Positions 26,116 through 34,225 of a stretch of 43,545 bases of DNA are shown here, piece after piece (within the stretch, counting starts at the first letter, position 1; every line of letters starts with the position of its first letter). The notes beneath the pieces were generated by a model. It was not told the DNA's origin. It worked only from the letters and a program-made list of their open reading frames with translations, and did no database searches. The stretch is taken from NCBI GenBank assembly GCA_016201205.1, contig JACQDF010000057.1:1-43545 (forward strand), given 5' to 3'. The stretch comes from Acidobacteriota bacterium. GTDB taxonomy: Bacteria > Acidobacteriota > Terriglobia > Bryobacterales > Bryobacteraceae. The position numbers and the translations under genes are program-made.

Positions 26116-26459
26116 GTAACCTGGCCGCGAAACACTGCGTTCCGTGCCACAAGGGCATTCCCCCGCTCAAGGGCAGCGCGCTCGCCGCCCTCACCGGGCA
26201 GCTCTCTTTCTGGCGAGTGGTGGAAGAGCATCATCTGCTAAAGACCTTTCTGTTCCCGGACTTCGCACAAGCGCTGGAGTTCGTCAACCGCACCGGCGCG
26301 GTGGCCGAACAGGAAGGCCATCACCCCGATCTGTGCCTGTCCTGGGGGAAGGTGGACGTGAAGATCTTCACCCACAAGATCAACGGCCTGAGCGAGAACG
26401 ATTTCATCCTTGCAGCCAAGATCGACGAGGTGCACGTCGAGTTGCTGCGCGCGCAGTGA
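26112..26459 (+). CDS. Pterin-4a-carbinolamine dehydratase family protein
   Basis: 115 residues, ATG overlapping the Rieske stop. The fold signature is clear: CVPCHKGIPPLKGSALAAL at the N-terminus, EEHHLLKTFLFPDFAQALEF, the catalytic EGHHPDLCLSWGKV, and KIFTHKINGLSENDF. The dehydratase recycles the 4a-hydroxy-tetrahydropterin made by aromatic amino-acid hydroxylases; homologues also act as molybdopterin-related or DCoH-like proteins. No hydroxylase gene is nearby, so its role in this peroxide/iron operon is unclear. The CxxC at the N-terminus is common in the bacterial family. Its stop is 22 bases from the end of the convergent EAL gene. Confidence 0.88.
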   Translation: MSNLAAKHCVPCHKGIPPLKGSALAALTGQLSFWRVVEEHHLLKTFLFPDFAQALEFVNRTGAVAEQEGHHPDLCLSWGKVDVKIFTHKINGLSENDFILAAKIDEVHVELLRAQ

Positions 26460-26481
26460 TTCGTCCAGGCCGGGTCGCCGT

Positions 26482-28608
26482 TCAGCATCCTGCCCGGGCC
26501 GCGGGCGCCAACATGCGGCCAGGCAGCATCTCCCCGCCGGCTTCCTCAGGAATCAGCGGCGGAGAGAAATAGAAGCCTTGCCCGTACTGATAGCCTAGCT
26601 GGCGGAGTTTTTCAGCCTGCTCGGCGGTTTCAATCCCTTCGGCCACGACAGGAATCTCCAGGCTGGAGGCGATCGAGTGGATCGCCTTGACGACCGAAAG
26701 ATCGCGCGGGGAAGAAAGCATCCGCGCGACGAAGGACCGATCGATTTTCAGCATCTGGAGAGGCAGGCGCGCCAGGTAGCCCAGGGAAGAATAGCCGATT
26801 CCAAAGTCGTCCAGCCAGAGGCCGATCTGGAGACGCTCCAGACGGGAGATCTCGCTCTCGACAGCTTCCATGCGCTTGATCAGAAAGCTCTCGGTGATCT
26901 CCACATTCAGCCAGCGCGCGCCGGCTCCGACTTTGCGCACGGTGTCCTCGAGAATATCGGCGAAGCCGGGCTGTGCGAAGAAGCCGGCGGAGAGATTGAC
27001 GCTGACGGGAACGGGCGCGCCAAAGCGGGCCTGCCAGTCGCGCTGCTGGGCTGTCACCTCGCGCAACGTCCACAGGTCCAGCTCGTCGATCAAGCCGGCA
27101 TCTTCCGCCAGCGGCACAAAGTCGGTCGCGGCCAGGCAGCCGTGGCCGGGACGTTTCCATCGTAACAGCGCTTCCCAGTTCACGATGCCCCCCGAATCGA
27201 GGGAAACGACCGGTTGATAGGCCATCCGCAGCTCGGCGTGGGCCAGAGCGCGCCGCAGGTCATGCTCGACGCGGAGTTTCCAGCGTGCCGAGGAAATGGA
27301 AATGTCGTCGCTGAACGCAACGTGATCCCCTCCGCGGGCCTTGGCCAGATACATCGCCTGGTCGGCGGAGCGGAGGATATCTTCCGCTCGCGGGAACTGC
27401 GGACTCATGAGGGCGATGCCGATGCTCGCCCCGGGATAGATGGTTTCCTGTTCCAGCAGCAGCGGCGATCTCAACTGGCTGTGAACCCGCAGAGCCGCCT
27501 CTTTGGCGGCCGTCTCATTGCCGGCTCCTTCCGCCAGAACGGCGAATTCATCTCCGCCCACGCGGGCAATCAGATCCTCCTCTCGCAGGGATCTGCGCAG
27601 GCGCGCCGCCATCATGACCAGGAAGGAATCACCGGCCGCGTGGCCCAGAGTGTCGTTGACGTACTTGAAGCGGTCAAGATCGAGGAACAGGACGGCGAAG
27701 GACGGATGCGGATGCCGCTGCCAGGACTTGATTCTGCGCTCGAGGTGCTCGATGAAAATTGCACGGTTGTACAAGCCCGTCAGCGAATCGTGAAAGGCGT
27801 CGTAGAGCAGTTGGCGCTCGATTCGTTTTCGCTCGCTGATCTCGGTAAGCGAACCGGCGATCCTGCATGGCTTGCCATCCTGGTCCCGCACGGCCAGACC
27901 GCGGGTGAGAACCCAGTGATACTGGTCATCGGCGGCGCGCATACGGTGCTCATGCTCAAAATGAGCCGATTGGCCGCCGAGATGTACTTCCAGATGGGCG
28001 TGCATCGCCGCCCGGTCTTCCGGGTGGACGAGCGAGAGCCACTCATCGAACGAATGGGGAAGCGCGTCGGAAGCGTAACCGAACAACTCGCGCCAGCGGT
28101 TGGAGACAACGAGGCTGCCCGTCGAGAGGTTCCAGTCCCAGATGCCGTCATTGGAGCCGTTGACGGCAAGGGCGTAGCGCTCCTCGCTTTCACGAAGCGC
28201 CTTGGCCATCGCTTCATGCTCGCGCTCGGTCCTCCATTGGACGACGGCGCGTTCCACAATGTGGGGCAAATCGGAAAGGACGCCGGCCGACTTGACCACG
28301 TAGTCCAAAGCGCCACGCTTCATCGCTTCGACGGCGACTCCTTCGCTGCCGTACGCCGTGAGCATGATGATGGGGAAAGGGAGCGAGAGATCGAGCAACT
28401 CCAGGCCGTCGCCGTCCGGCAGGCGCCAGTCGACCAGGATCGCGCAAGGGGCGAGCTTGTTTTGGGCAAGCAGGTCCTTGGCGCCGCTGAGACTGCTCGT
28501 TTCCACGAGGCAGACGCGGGGAGACTTCTCGGCAAATGCACGCCGCACCAGCTCGACGTGGTCAGGCTCATCGTCGACGATCAGGACGAGGTCCACCCGG
28601 CGGTTCAC
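26482..28608 (-). CDS. REC-PAS-GGDEF-EAL c-di-GMP signalling protein
   Basis: About 708 residues from GTG 28608, which overlaps the stop of the response regulator by GTGA; a longer frame to 28668 would overlap further and is not preferred. Order: receiver domain (LVLIVDDEPDH, phospho-Asp in LVDWRLPDGDG, Thr and Lys in IIMLTAYGS and DYVVKSAG), PAS at about 140-260 (GSNDGIWDWNLSTGSLVVSN), diguanylate cyclase with intact RVGGDEFAVL, and a phosphodiesterase domain with EALLRW, NVEITES, DDFGIGYSSL, LKIDRSF and EGIET. Both output domains keep their key residues, so it could make or break c-di-GMP depending on phosphorylation. It is the terminal gene of a three-gene signalling operon. Confidence 0.94.
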   Translation of the reverse strand: MNRRVDLVLIVDDEPDHVELVRRAFAEKSPRVCLVETSSLSGAKDLLAQNKLAPCAILVDWRLPDGDGLELLDLSLPFPIIMLTAYGSEGVAVEAMKRGALDYVVKSAGVLSDLPHIVERAVVQWRTEREHEAMAKALRESEERYALAVNGSNDGIWDWNLSTGSLVVSNRWRELFGYASDALPHSFDEWLSLVHPEDRAAMHAHLEVHLGGQSAHFEHEHRMRAADDQYHWVLTRGLAVRDQDGKPCRIAGSLTEISERKRIERQLLYDAFHDSLTGLYNRAIFIEHLERRIKSWQRHPHPSFAVLFLDLDRFKYVNDTLGHAAGDSFLVMMAARLRRSLREEDLIARVGGDEFAVLAEGAGNETAAKEAALRVHSQLRSPLLLEQETIYPGASIGIALMSPQFPRAEDILRSADQAMYLAKARGGDHVAFSDDISISSARWKLRVEHDLRRALAHAELRMAYQPVVSLDSGGIVNWEALLRWKRPGHGCLAATDFVPLAEDAGLIDELDLWTLREVTAQQRDWQARFGAPVPVSVNLSAGFFAQPGFADILEDTVRKVGAGARWLNVEITESFLIKRMEAVESEISRLERLQIGLWLDDFGIGYSSLGYLARLPLQMLKIDRSFVARMLSSPRDLSVVKAIHSIASSLEIPVVAEGIETAEQAEKLRQLGYQYGQGFYFSPPLIPEEAGGEMLPGRMLAPAARAGC

Positions 28609-29078
28609 GCTTTGCTTCTCCTGACAGTGCCGCTGCCGGAAACAGGGGGTTGATTCCATTCGAGCCAATAGAAGCCAAGATCCTTCATGAGTGCGCCAAA
28701 TTTGGCCGAATCCAGCGGCTTGATGACATAACTGTTGGCTTTGCTCGAGTACGCCGCCGCGATATCGCGCTCCTCCCCGGAAGTTGTCAGTACGACGATG
28801 GGAATCCGGTCCAGAGGCTGGGAGTTCTTCAGTGTTCGCAGCACTTCGATGCCGTCGACCTTTGGCAGCCGCAGATCAAGCAGGATGACCTGCGGAACAG
28901 GGTACGCGTCCACCTTCGAGTAGCCTCCCGTATGAAACATATAGTCCAGCGCCTGCTGGCCGTCCGTCACATGAAAGACGCGGCTGGCCACGGGATGCAT
29001 GGTCAAATACCGCATCACGAGTTCGGCGTGATCCTGGTCATCTTCCACCAGGAGCACGACCACCTTTCCGGCAGCCAT
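28605..29078 (-). CDS. Single-domain response regulator (Rcp1-like)
   Basis: 157 residues, a receiver domain alone with a short tail. Acidic pocket VEDDQDH, phospho-acceptor Asp in ILLDLRLPKVDG, Thr in VLTTSGEERD and Lys in VIKPLD. The long GGYSKVDAYPVPQ insertion before the phospho-Asp is typical of Rcp1-like regulators that pair with phytochrome-like or PAS kinases. Strong AGGAGG (29084-29089) overlaps the stop codon of the upstream kinase gene, so translation of the two is coupled. With no output domain it probably shuttles phosphate to another protein, perhaps the adjacent GGDEF/EAL receiver or a motor. Confidence 0.92.
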   Translation of the reverse strand: MAAGKVVVLLVEDDQDHAELVMRYLTMHPVASRVFHVTDGQQALDYMFHTGGYSKVDAYPVPQVILLDLRLPKVDGIEVLRTLKNSQPLDRIPIVVLTTSGEERDIAAAYSSKANSYVIKPLDSAKFGALMKDLGFYWLEWNQPPVSGSGTVRRSKA

Positions 29079-29087
29079 GTTGGCCTC

Positions 29088-31211
29088 CTATGCTGCCCCG
29101 GCAGCCTTCCCTTCGGGCAAAGTGAAACAGAAAGTGGCCCCTTTCCCCTCTCCTTCCGAATCCACCCAAACGCGGCCTCCGTGGAAATCGATAATGCGCC
29201 TGACCAGCGCCAGACCGATCCCGGAGCCTTCTGTTGACGAATCGAGTTTATCAAATAATCCGAAGATTTTCTCATGAAATCTTGGCTCGATGCCGATTCC
29301 GTTGTCCTCGACGAAAAAGACCGGCTCGCCGTTCTGTCTCCGGACTCCGATGCGGACTTGCGGCGCAGGCCGGTTTCCGGAAAACTTGACGGCATTCTCA
29401 ATGAGATTCTGAAGGACTTCGACCATGCGGGGGCGGTCCACCGAGACCGCCGGCAGGTTCGGTTCCACCTCGATACGGACGCCGCGCTCGCGGATCGGGC
29501 CGGCGACAAGCTCGACCGCCTCGCTCACCAGTTCCCCGAACGGCGCCTCTTGCTTTGGATGGAGGATCCGTCCGATCCGCGATAGTTCGAGGAGATGATC
29601 CAGCATCTCTTGCAGGCGGATGCTGGCGATCCGGATTCTTTCCAGGTCGGACAGGCCTTCTTCGGTGCGGCCGCTCAGCAAGGAGTCGCGGACAAAGTCG
29701 AGGTAACCGCGGATGGTGATCAGAGGACCCTTGAGATCGTGAGATACGGTGTACGTGAACCGCTCCAGCTCCGTGTTCTTTGCTTCCATCTCGGAGATCA
29801 GCCGCTCTCGCTCTTCTTCGGCTCTCTTGCGCTGGGTGATGTCGCGGCCATTGGCGACCAGGGCGTTCACTGCCGGCAGGTGGGTGAGATTCCGGAGAAC
29901 ACACTCCACGATGCGGATGGACCCATCCTTGTGCAGAACGCGGCTCTCAAACGTGGTTGTCGCGGACGGGGTCTTGTAGACGGAGCGGGTCTGCCGATCC
30001 ACCTCGGCCGCGTCATCCGGGTGGACGAAATCCAAAGCGCGCCTGCCGATCATCTCGTTCGCCGTGTAGCCAATCAAGGCGGCTACCGCTGGACTGACGA
30101 ATGTCATCACTCCTTGCGGATTCAGCAGGGTCACGATGTCCGAGCTTCTCTCGATCAGAGTGCGAAAGCGCTCTTCATTGCTGCGGACGAGGGCTTCCGC
30201 TTTCACCCGACCGGTGACGTCGAAAGCGACTCCATTGAGGGCGGCGACGCGGCCCTTCTCATCGCGAACGGGGAAGATCTGATCATAGATCCAGCGCTGG
30301 GTGCCATCGGGGCGGAGGATGCGGTATTCCATCTCCTGAGGTTCTCCCTGGAGACTCTTTTGGAACGAGGAGAGAGCGCGCTCGCGGTCTTCGGGATGAA
30401 TGACCTTGTTCCACAGGTAAGGATCTTCGAGGAACTCTTCCGGGCGCCGCCCATAAACCTTGATTACGCCAGGGCTGACGTAGGCGCTCTTGTCAGCGTC
30501 GAGGGACCGGGACCAGACGACTTCCTGGATGTTCGTCAGGACCTCGTCCAGGCGTCGCTGCGCCTGGCGTGCGGCAACAGCGGCAGCACGGTAGCGCCGC
30601 CATTGCAGGATGCTCACGATTGCCGCCGCCGCAATCAAAGCGGCGATGACGGCTGCCAGCCGGTGGATAGCCTGGGCGTCATTGGCGTTGAAAAAGGCCC
30701 ACGGACTTAAAACGCGATCCAGCTCGCCGGAAGCTGCCATTGCCTCGATTTCGTCGCGAAGTGCATCGGACTTTCCCAGAGCCGAATTGTCGGTTGCCTC
30801 CCGGCCGGAGTTCGCCGCCGTCGCATAACGCACCTCCATCATCGCGGCGCTGACCTGGCCGCGGCACATGGCTTCGAGCGCCTGCTCGCGGGTGGCGGTT
30901 TCGATCCGGGCGGCGTGGCCGAACAATTTCGCTGCGATCGCTCGCGTTGTCGCGCCGGGCTGAAACGACACACTCCGAGTGCGCTCGATCGGGGAGCGAT
31001 GAAACTCGGGCAGCGTGACCACGGCAAACTCGTTCCGCAGCCACGGTTTTGTCAGGTGGATGGTGGGCGCCTCTTCGGACACGCGGGCATCGTCGGTCCC
31101 GATTCGATACACACGCTGCCTGTCGAACCGCGGCCGCAGGCAGGACTCAGCCGCCCAGAATCCTCCAGCCAGCGCCAGCAGGAGCGCACCAGCTAGCCAC
31201 TTCTTCGACAT
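29088..31211 (-). CDS. Membrane PAS sensor histidine kinase
   Basis: 707 residues. N-terminal membrane anchor at about 5-22, then a periplasmic segment to about 180 that resembles part of an extracellular solute-binding protein (VYRIGTDDARVSEEAPTIHL, FQPGATTRAIAAKLFGHAAR). A second membrane helix at about 185-203 is followed by two PAS/PAC modules (SAYVSPGVIKVYGRRPEEFL and DIVTLLNPQGVMTFVSPA). Kinase core: phospho-His in YTVSHDLKGPLITIRGYLDF, N box ENAVKFSG, G1 DNGIGIEP, G2 EGSGIGLALVRRII. It likely senses a periplasmic ligand and phosphorylates the two receivers encoded downstream. The 110-base gap to the divergent neighbour carries both promoters. Confidence 0.93.
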   Translation of the reverse strand: MSKKWLAGALLLALAGGFWAAESCLRPRFDRQRVYRIGTDDARVSEEAPTIHLTKPWLRNEFAVVTLPEFHRSPIERTRSVSFQPGATTRAIAAKLFGHAARIETATREQALEAMCRGQVSAAMMEVRYATAANSGREATDNSALGKSDALRDEIEAMAASGELDRVLSPWAFFNANDAQAIHRLAAVIAALIAAAAIVSILQWRRYRAAAVAARQAQRRLDEVLTNIQEVVWSRSLDADKSAYVSPGVIKVYGRRPEEFLEDPYLWNKVIHPEDRERALSSFQKSLQGEPQEMEYRILRPDGTQRWIYDQIFPVRDEKGRVAALNGVAFDVTGRVKAEALVRSNEERFRTLIERSSDIVTLLNPQGVMTFVSPAVAALIGYTANEMIGRRALDFVHPDDAAEVDRQTRSVYKTPSATTTFESRVLHKDGSIRIVECVLRNLTHLPAVNALVANGRDITQRKRAEEERERLISEMEAKNTELERFTYTVSHDLKGPLITIRGYLDFVRDSLLSGRTEEGLSDLERIRIASIRLQEMLDHLLELSRIGRILHPKQEAPFGELVSEAVELVAGPIRERGVRIEVEPNLPAVSVDRPRMVEVLQNLIENAVKFSGNRPAPQVRIGVRRQNGEPVFFVEDNGIGIEPRFHEKIFGLFDKLDSSTEGSGIGLALVRRIIDFHGGRVWVDSEGEGKGATFCFTLPEGKAAGAA

Positions 31212-31306
31212 GGAAGGTCCGAAACAGAATCTATCATGCTTTCACATCCGCGAGCGCTACGGCCGCCGCCCGGCCGCCGGTTTCATCTCCCATGAGGTTC
31301 CCTTGT

Positions 31307-31312
31307 TATTAT
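31307..31312 (+). promoter_or_regulatory. Candidate -10 (TATTAT) giving a near-leaderless transcript
   Basis: TATTAT ends nine bases before the ATG at 31322, and no Shine-Dalgarno sequence lies between. If it is the -10, transcription begins within a few bases of the start codon. No good -35 can be fixed; TTTCAT at 31281 is 20 bases upstream. Confidence 0.35.
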
Positions 31313-31321
31313 GTCCCCTAG

Positions 31322-32275
31322 ATGGCGTTCCTCTCGATCTCGGGCGAGCCGGGTTGCCGGGTAGAGGAAATCGCACGGTTGACGGCGCAGCGGCTGCACT
31401 TCGATCTGGTCACTGAGGCGCGCCTGCGCGAGCTGATCGCGCAGGAATTCGGCTCGGAGATGTCGATTCCAGACAAGGCGTGGCCGGCGCTGGTGATGTC
31501 CCTGCTGGCGCACGTGGCCAGTGAGTCTCCGATCGTGGTTTGTGTGCCGGGCGCGGAACTGCTGTTCGCCGATCTGCCGTCCAGGCTGCGGTGTTTCGTG
31601 GTTGCATCCGAAGCGCGCCGAATAGGACTGCTGATGCTCGAACACCGCCTGGAACGACCGGCCGCCAAACAATTGCTGCGCCAACTCGAGCGGCAACTGA
31701 GAGAGACGCGGAAGAAGCGTTTTGGAAGAGCGAACATCCCCGCCTCCCGCTACGATCTGATTGTCAACACGGAGCATCTGGACAGCGACCATGTCGCCGG
31801 GCTGCTCGAACAGACCGCGACGGCGAGAGGAATGCTGCAAGAGTCCACGCTGCCGGCGGCGGCCGAAGCCCAGATCCAGTTTCAGATGAGGCTGCGGCTG
31901 GCGCGCTACGGAATCTCGCCTCCGGGCAAAGTGGCTTTGAAACGCAAGCCGTTTGCCAATCACAGCGAAGAGATCTTCACGAATCTGCTCGACTTCTATC
32001 GCATTGCCTGGGAATATGAGCCGAAGAGCTTCCCGATCCAATGGGATGAAGAGGGACGCGTGCTGGAAGCATTCACGCCGGACTTTTACCTGCCGGAATT
32101 CGACCTCTACGTCGAGCTGACGACCATGAAGCAGGCTCACGTCACCAAGAAGAACCGCAAGGTGAAACTTCTGCGCACCATCTACCCCCACATCAATATC
32201 CAGGTCTTCTACCAGAAGGATTTTCGCAACCTCATCTTTAAGTACGGCCTCGCGGAGCGGAGTGTGCCTGTATGA
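31322..32275 (+). CDS. Cytidylate kinase-like domain fused to PD-(D/E)XK nuclease-like domain
   Basis: 317 residues in two parts. Residues 1 to about 180 follow the cytidylate-kinase-like (AAK6) family: a start strand, a degraded P-loop (SISGEPGCRVEEIARLTAQR where the family has a Gly/Ser-rich loop), VVCVPGAELLFADLPSRLRC, and the late SRYDLIVNTEHL. Residues about 190-317 look like a PD-(D/E)XK nuclease fold: SEEIFTNLLDFYRIAWEYEP, then FTPDFYLPEFDLYVELTTMK with the Asp and Glu of the motif but Thr in the usual Lys place, and QVFYQKDF. The degraded P-loop suggests a non-catalytic or altered kinase. It overlaps hpt by ATGA, so both proteins are made from one mRNA. Function unknown. Confidence 0.7.
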   Translation: MAFLSISGEPGCRVEEIARLTAQRLHFDLVTEARLRELIAQEFGSEMSIPDKAWPALVMSLLAHVASESPIVVCVPGAELLFADLPSRLRCFVVASEARRIGLLMLEHRLERPAAKQLLRQLERQLRETRKKRFGRANIPASRYDLIVNTEHLDSDHVAGLLEQTATARGMLQESTLPAAAEAQIQFQMRLRLARYGISPPGKVALKRKPFANHSEEIFTNLLDFYRIAWEYEPKSFPIQWDEEGRVLEAFTPDFYLPEFDLYVELTTMKQAHVTKKNRKVKLLRTIYPHINIQVFYQKDFRNLIFKYGLAERSVPV

Positions 32276-32826
32276 GCCGGACTCTGCCGCCTGGCGTGGA
32301 GCGGGTTCTTTACACCGAGGAGCAGATCCAGCAGCGCATCCAGGAAGTGGGCGTCGAGATCAGCGAGCGCTATCGGGGCAGGGAACTGAAACTGGTGGGG
32401 GTGCTTCGCGGTTCGGTGTTCTTCCTGACGGCGCTGGCGCGTGAGATCGACATCCCCGTCAAGATCGACTTTCTCTCGATTTCCAGCTTCGCCAACAAGA
32501 GCGGCAGCGGCCTGGTGCGCATCGCCAAGGACCTCGATGAGAGCATCGAAGGGGAGGACGTCCTGCTGGTGGAAGACATCATCGACACCGGCTTCACGGT
32601 GCGCTACCTGTTGCAGATCCTGGCCGGGCGCGGTCCGAATTCGATCGGATTGTGTACTCTGTTGGACCGCACCTCGCGTCGAATTGTGCAGGTGCCCGTG
32701 GATTTCCGCTGCTTTGAGATCGGCGATCATTTTCTGATCGGCTTCGGACTGGACTACAAGCAGCTCTACAGGGAGCTGGGCTACCTCGCGGTGATGGATC
32801 CGGAGCGACTGGAGCAGGCCGGATGA
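32272..32826 (+). CDS. hpt: Hypoxanthine phosphoribosyltransferase
   Basis: 184 residues. The PRPP-binding signature VLLVEDIIDTGFTVRYLL and the upstream LVGVLRGSVFFLTALAR identify a type I phosphoribosyltransferase of the hypoxanthine/guanine salvage group; FEIGDHFLIGFGLDYKQLYR near the end carries the purine-binding aromatic and the usual C-terminal DYKQ/RELG. It converts hypoxanthine (and usually guanine) plus PRPP to IMP/GMP. It is translationally coupled on both sides (ATGA at 32272 and at 32823). Confidence 0.94.
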   Translation: MSRTLPPGVERVLYTEEQIQQRIQEVGVEISERYRGRELKLVGVLRGSVFFLTALAREIDIPVKIDFLSISSFANKSGSGLVRIAKDLDESIEGEDVLLVEDIIDTGFTVRYLLQILAGRGPNSIGLCTLLDRTSRRIVQVPVDFRCFEIGDHFLIGFGLDYKQLYRELGYLAVMDPERLEQAG

Positions 32827-34055
32827 AGATCGTGTTGCTCGTGGCGGCGTGCTGCGCTCATGCTTTCGCGCAACCGCGGCTGTTTCCCATCGCGCAATTG
32901 ACCGTGGAGGGGAACCGCACTTACAAAGCGGATCGGATTCTGGCCGTCGCCGGCCTGAAAACCGGCCAGATGGCGGATCAGCGGCAATTCGAAGCAGCGC
33001 GCGACCGGCTGGTCGAGTGCGGCTTCTTCGAGAGCGTGGGCTACAAGTACGCGCCTTCGGCCGGTAAGACGGGCTACGACGCTTCGTTTCAGGTAGTCGA
33101 AGTGCAGCAGGTGTATCCCGTTCGCTTTGATCGCATGCCGATGCCTTCAAAGGAGCTGGCAGCCGTTCTCGAGAAGGCGGATCCGCTGTTCAGCGAGAAG
33201 ATCCCCGGCACCAGGCCCGTACTGGCGCGCTATGCGAAAGTGCTCGAGGCGCACGTGAAGGAGGCAGTCGTCGGCAAGGTGACTGCCGAGGCCCCAGGCG
33301 AGCTGGTGATCCTGTTTCAGCCGGCGAAGATGCCTCCTTCGATCGCCGAGGTGCGCTTTGTGAAGAACACCATTCTGGCGGCGACGCCTCTGCAAAACGC
33401 TGTTGCCGGGACCGCCGTCGGCACATTGTGGGACGAGAGGCGCTTCCGCCAGATTCTGGACGCCAGTATCCGTCCTCTGTATGAGGCGCGTGGCCGCATT
33501 CGAGTCGCGTTTCCCAGTGTCACCACCGAGCCGGTGCAGGATGTGAATGGCGTGCGCGTGACCGTCGAGGTGGCCGAAGGCGAGACGTATACGCTGGGCG
33601 ACGTCACCGTCGAGACGCAAGCCGGCTCGCCTGGCGAGCTGCTGAGAGCCGCTGATCTCAAGAAGGGCGACATCGCCAATTTCGATGAAATCAACGCCGG
33701 CATCGAGCGGATGCGGAATGCCGTGCGGCGGAATGGATTCCTGCAAGCGAAGGCGGCCGCCGAGCGCAAGATCAACGATGCCAGCAAGGAAGTCAGCCTG
33801 GGGATCACGATCGATCCTGGGGCTCGTTTCGTCTTCTCGAAGCTGAACATCGCAGGACTGGACATTCTGACCGAACCCGTCATCCGAAAAATGTGGACCA
33901 TGAAGGAAGGCCAGCCCTTCAACCCGGAGTATCCGGAACATTTTCTCAACCGGGTTCGCGAGGAAGGCGTGTTCGACAACCTTGGCAAGACGAAATCCGA
34001 GGTGAAGATCGACGAGAAGGATGGGACAGCGGACGTGACGCTGTATTTTCGCTGA
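32823..34055 (+). CDS. Exported POTRA-repeat protein lacking a beta-barrel
   Basis: 410 residues. Signal peptide KIVLLVAACCAHAFAQ, then POTRA-like units: FPIAQLTVEGNRTYKADRIL at the start, a second from about 175 (SIAEVRFVKNTILAATPLQN), a third near 250 (VTVEVAEGETYTLGDVTVET), and a fourth near 340 (FVFSKLNIAGLDILTEPVIR) with the family-typical KMWTMKEGQPFNPEYPEHFL. BamA/TamA proteins carry such repeats before a C-terminal outer-membrane barrel, which is absent here, so this is a periplasmic POTRA-only protein that may bind or assist outer-membrane assembly factors. Its ATG overlaps the hpt stop. Confidence 0.85.
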   Translation: MKIVLLVAACCAHAFAQPRLFPIAQLTVEGNRTYKADRILAVAGLKTGQMADQRQFEAARDRLVECGFFESVGYKYAPSAGKTGYDASFQVVEVQQVYPVRFDRMPMPSKELAAVLEKADPLFSEKIPGTRPVLARYAKVLEAHVKEAVVGKVTAEAPGELVILFQPAKMPPSIAEVRFVKNTILAATPLQNAVAGTAVGTLWDERRFRQILDASIRPLYEARGRIRVAFPSVTTEPVQDVNGVRVTVEVAEGETYTLGDVTVETQAGSPGELLRAADLKKGDIANFDEINAGIERMRNAVRRNGFLQAKAAAERKINDASKEVSLGITIDPGARFVFSKLNIAGLDILTEPVIRKMWTMKEGQPFNPEYPEHFLNRVREEGVFDNLGKTKSEVKIDEKDGTADVTLYFR

Positions 34056-34063
34056 GTCAAAAA

Positions 34064-34080
34064 CCGGGGACAGGCTACTT
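34064..34080 (+). repeat. Dispersed 17-bp repeat, copy 2 (CCGGGGACAGGCTACTT)
   Basis: Identical to 12707-12723 and in the same orientation, again just after a plus-strand stop codon (34053-34055). Confidence 0.6.
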
Positions 34081-34150
34081 ATGCTTCGAGCGACGGCACG
34101 GGTGTCCGCAACGTCGATCCCGCCGTCGCGCCCATCTCTGCGTCGGCTCG

Positions 34151-34177
34151 GCGTGCTCGGCGTGCTCGGCATGCCCG
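34151..34177. repeat. Short 9-bp tandem repeat
   Basis: GCGTGCTCG occurs twice in tandem, followed by the variant GCATGCCCG and a decayed fourth unit. Too short and too few copies to be a CRISPR array. Confidence 0.5.
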
Positions 34178-34225
34178 GCATGACAGCTTAGGCCCTGTCA
34201 CGGAATAACGTTGCCAGCCGTTCGG

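Noticed and set aside
34151..34177. Tandem 9-base units as a possible CRISPR array
   Set aside because: Units are contiguous, without spacers, and only two are exact; no cas genes in the window.
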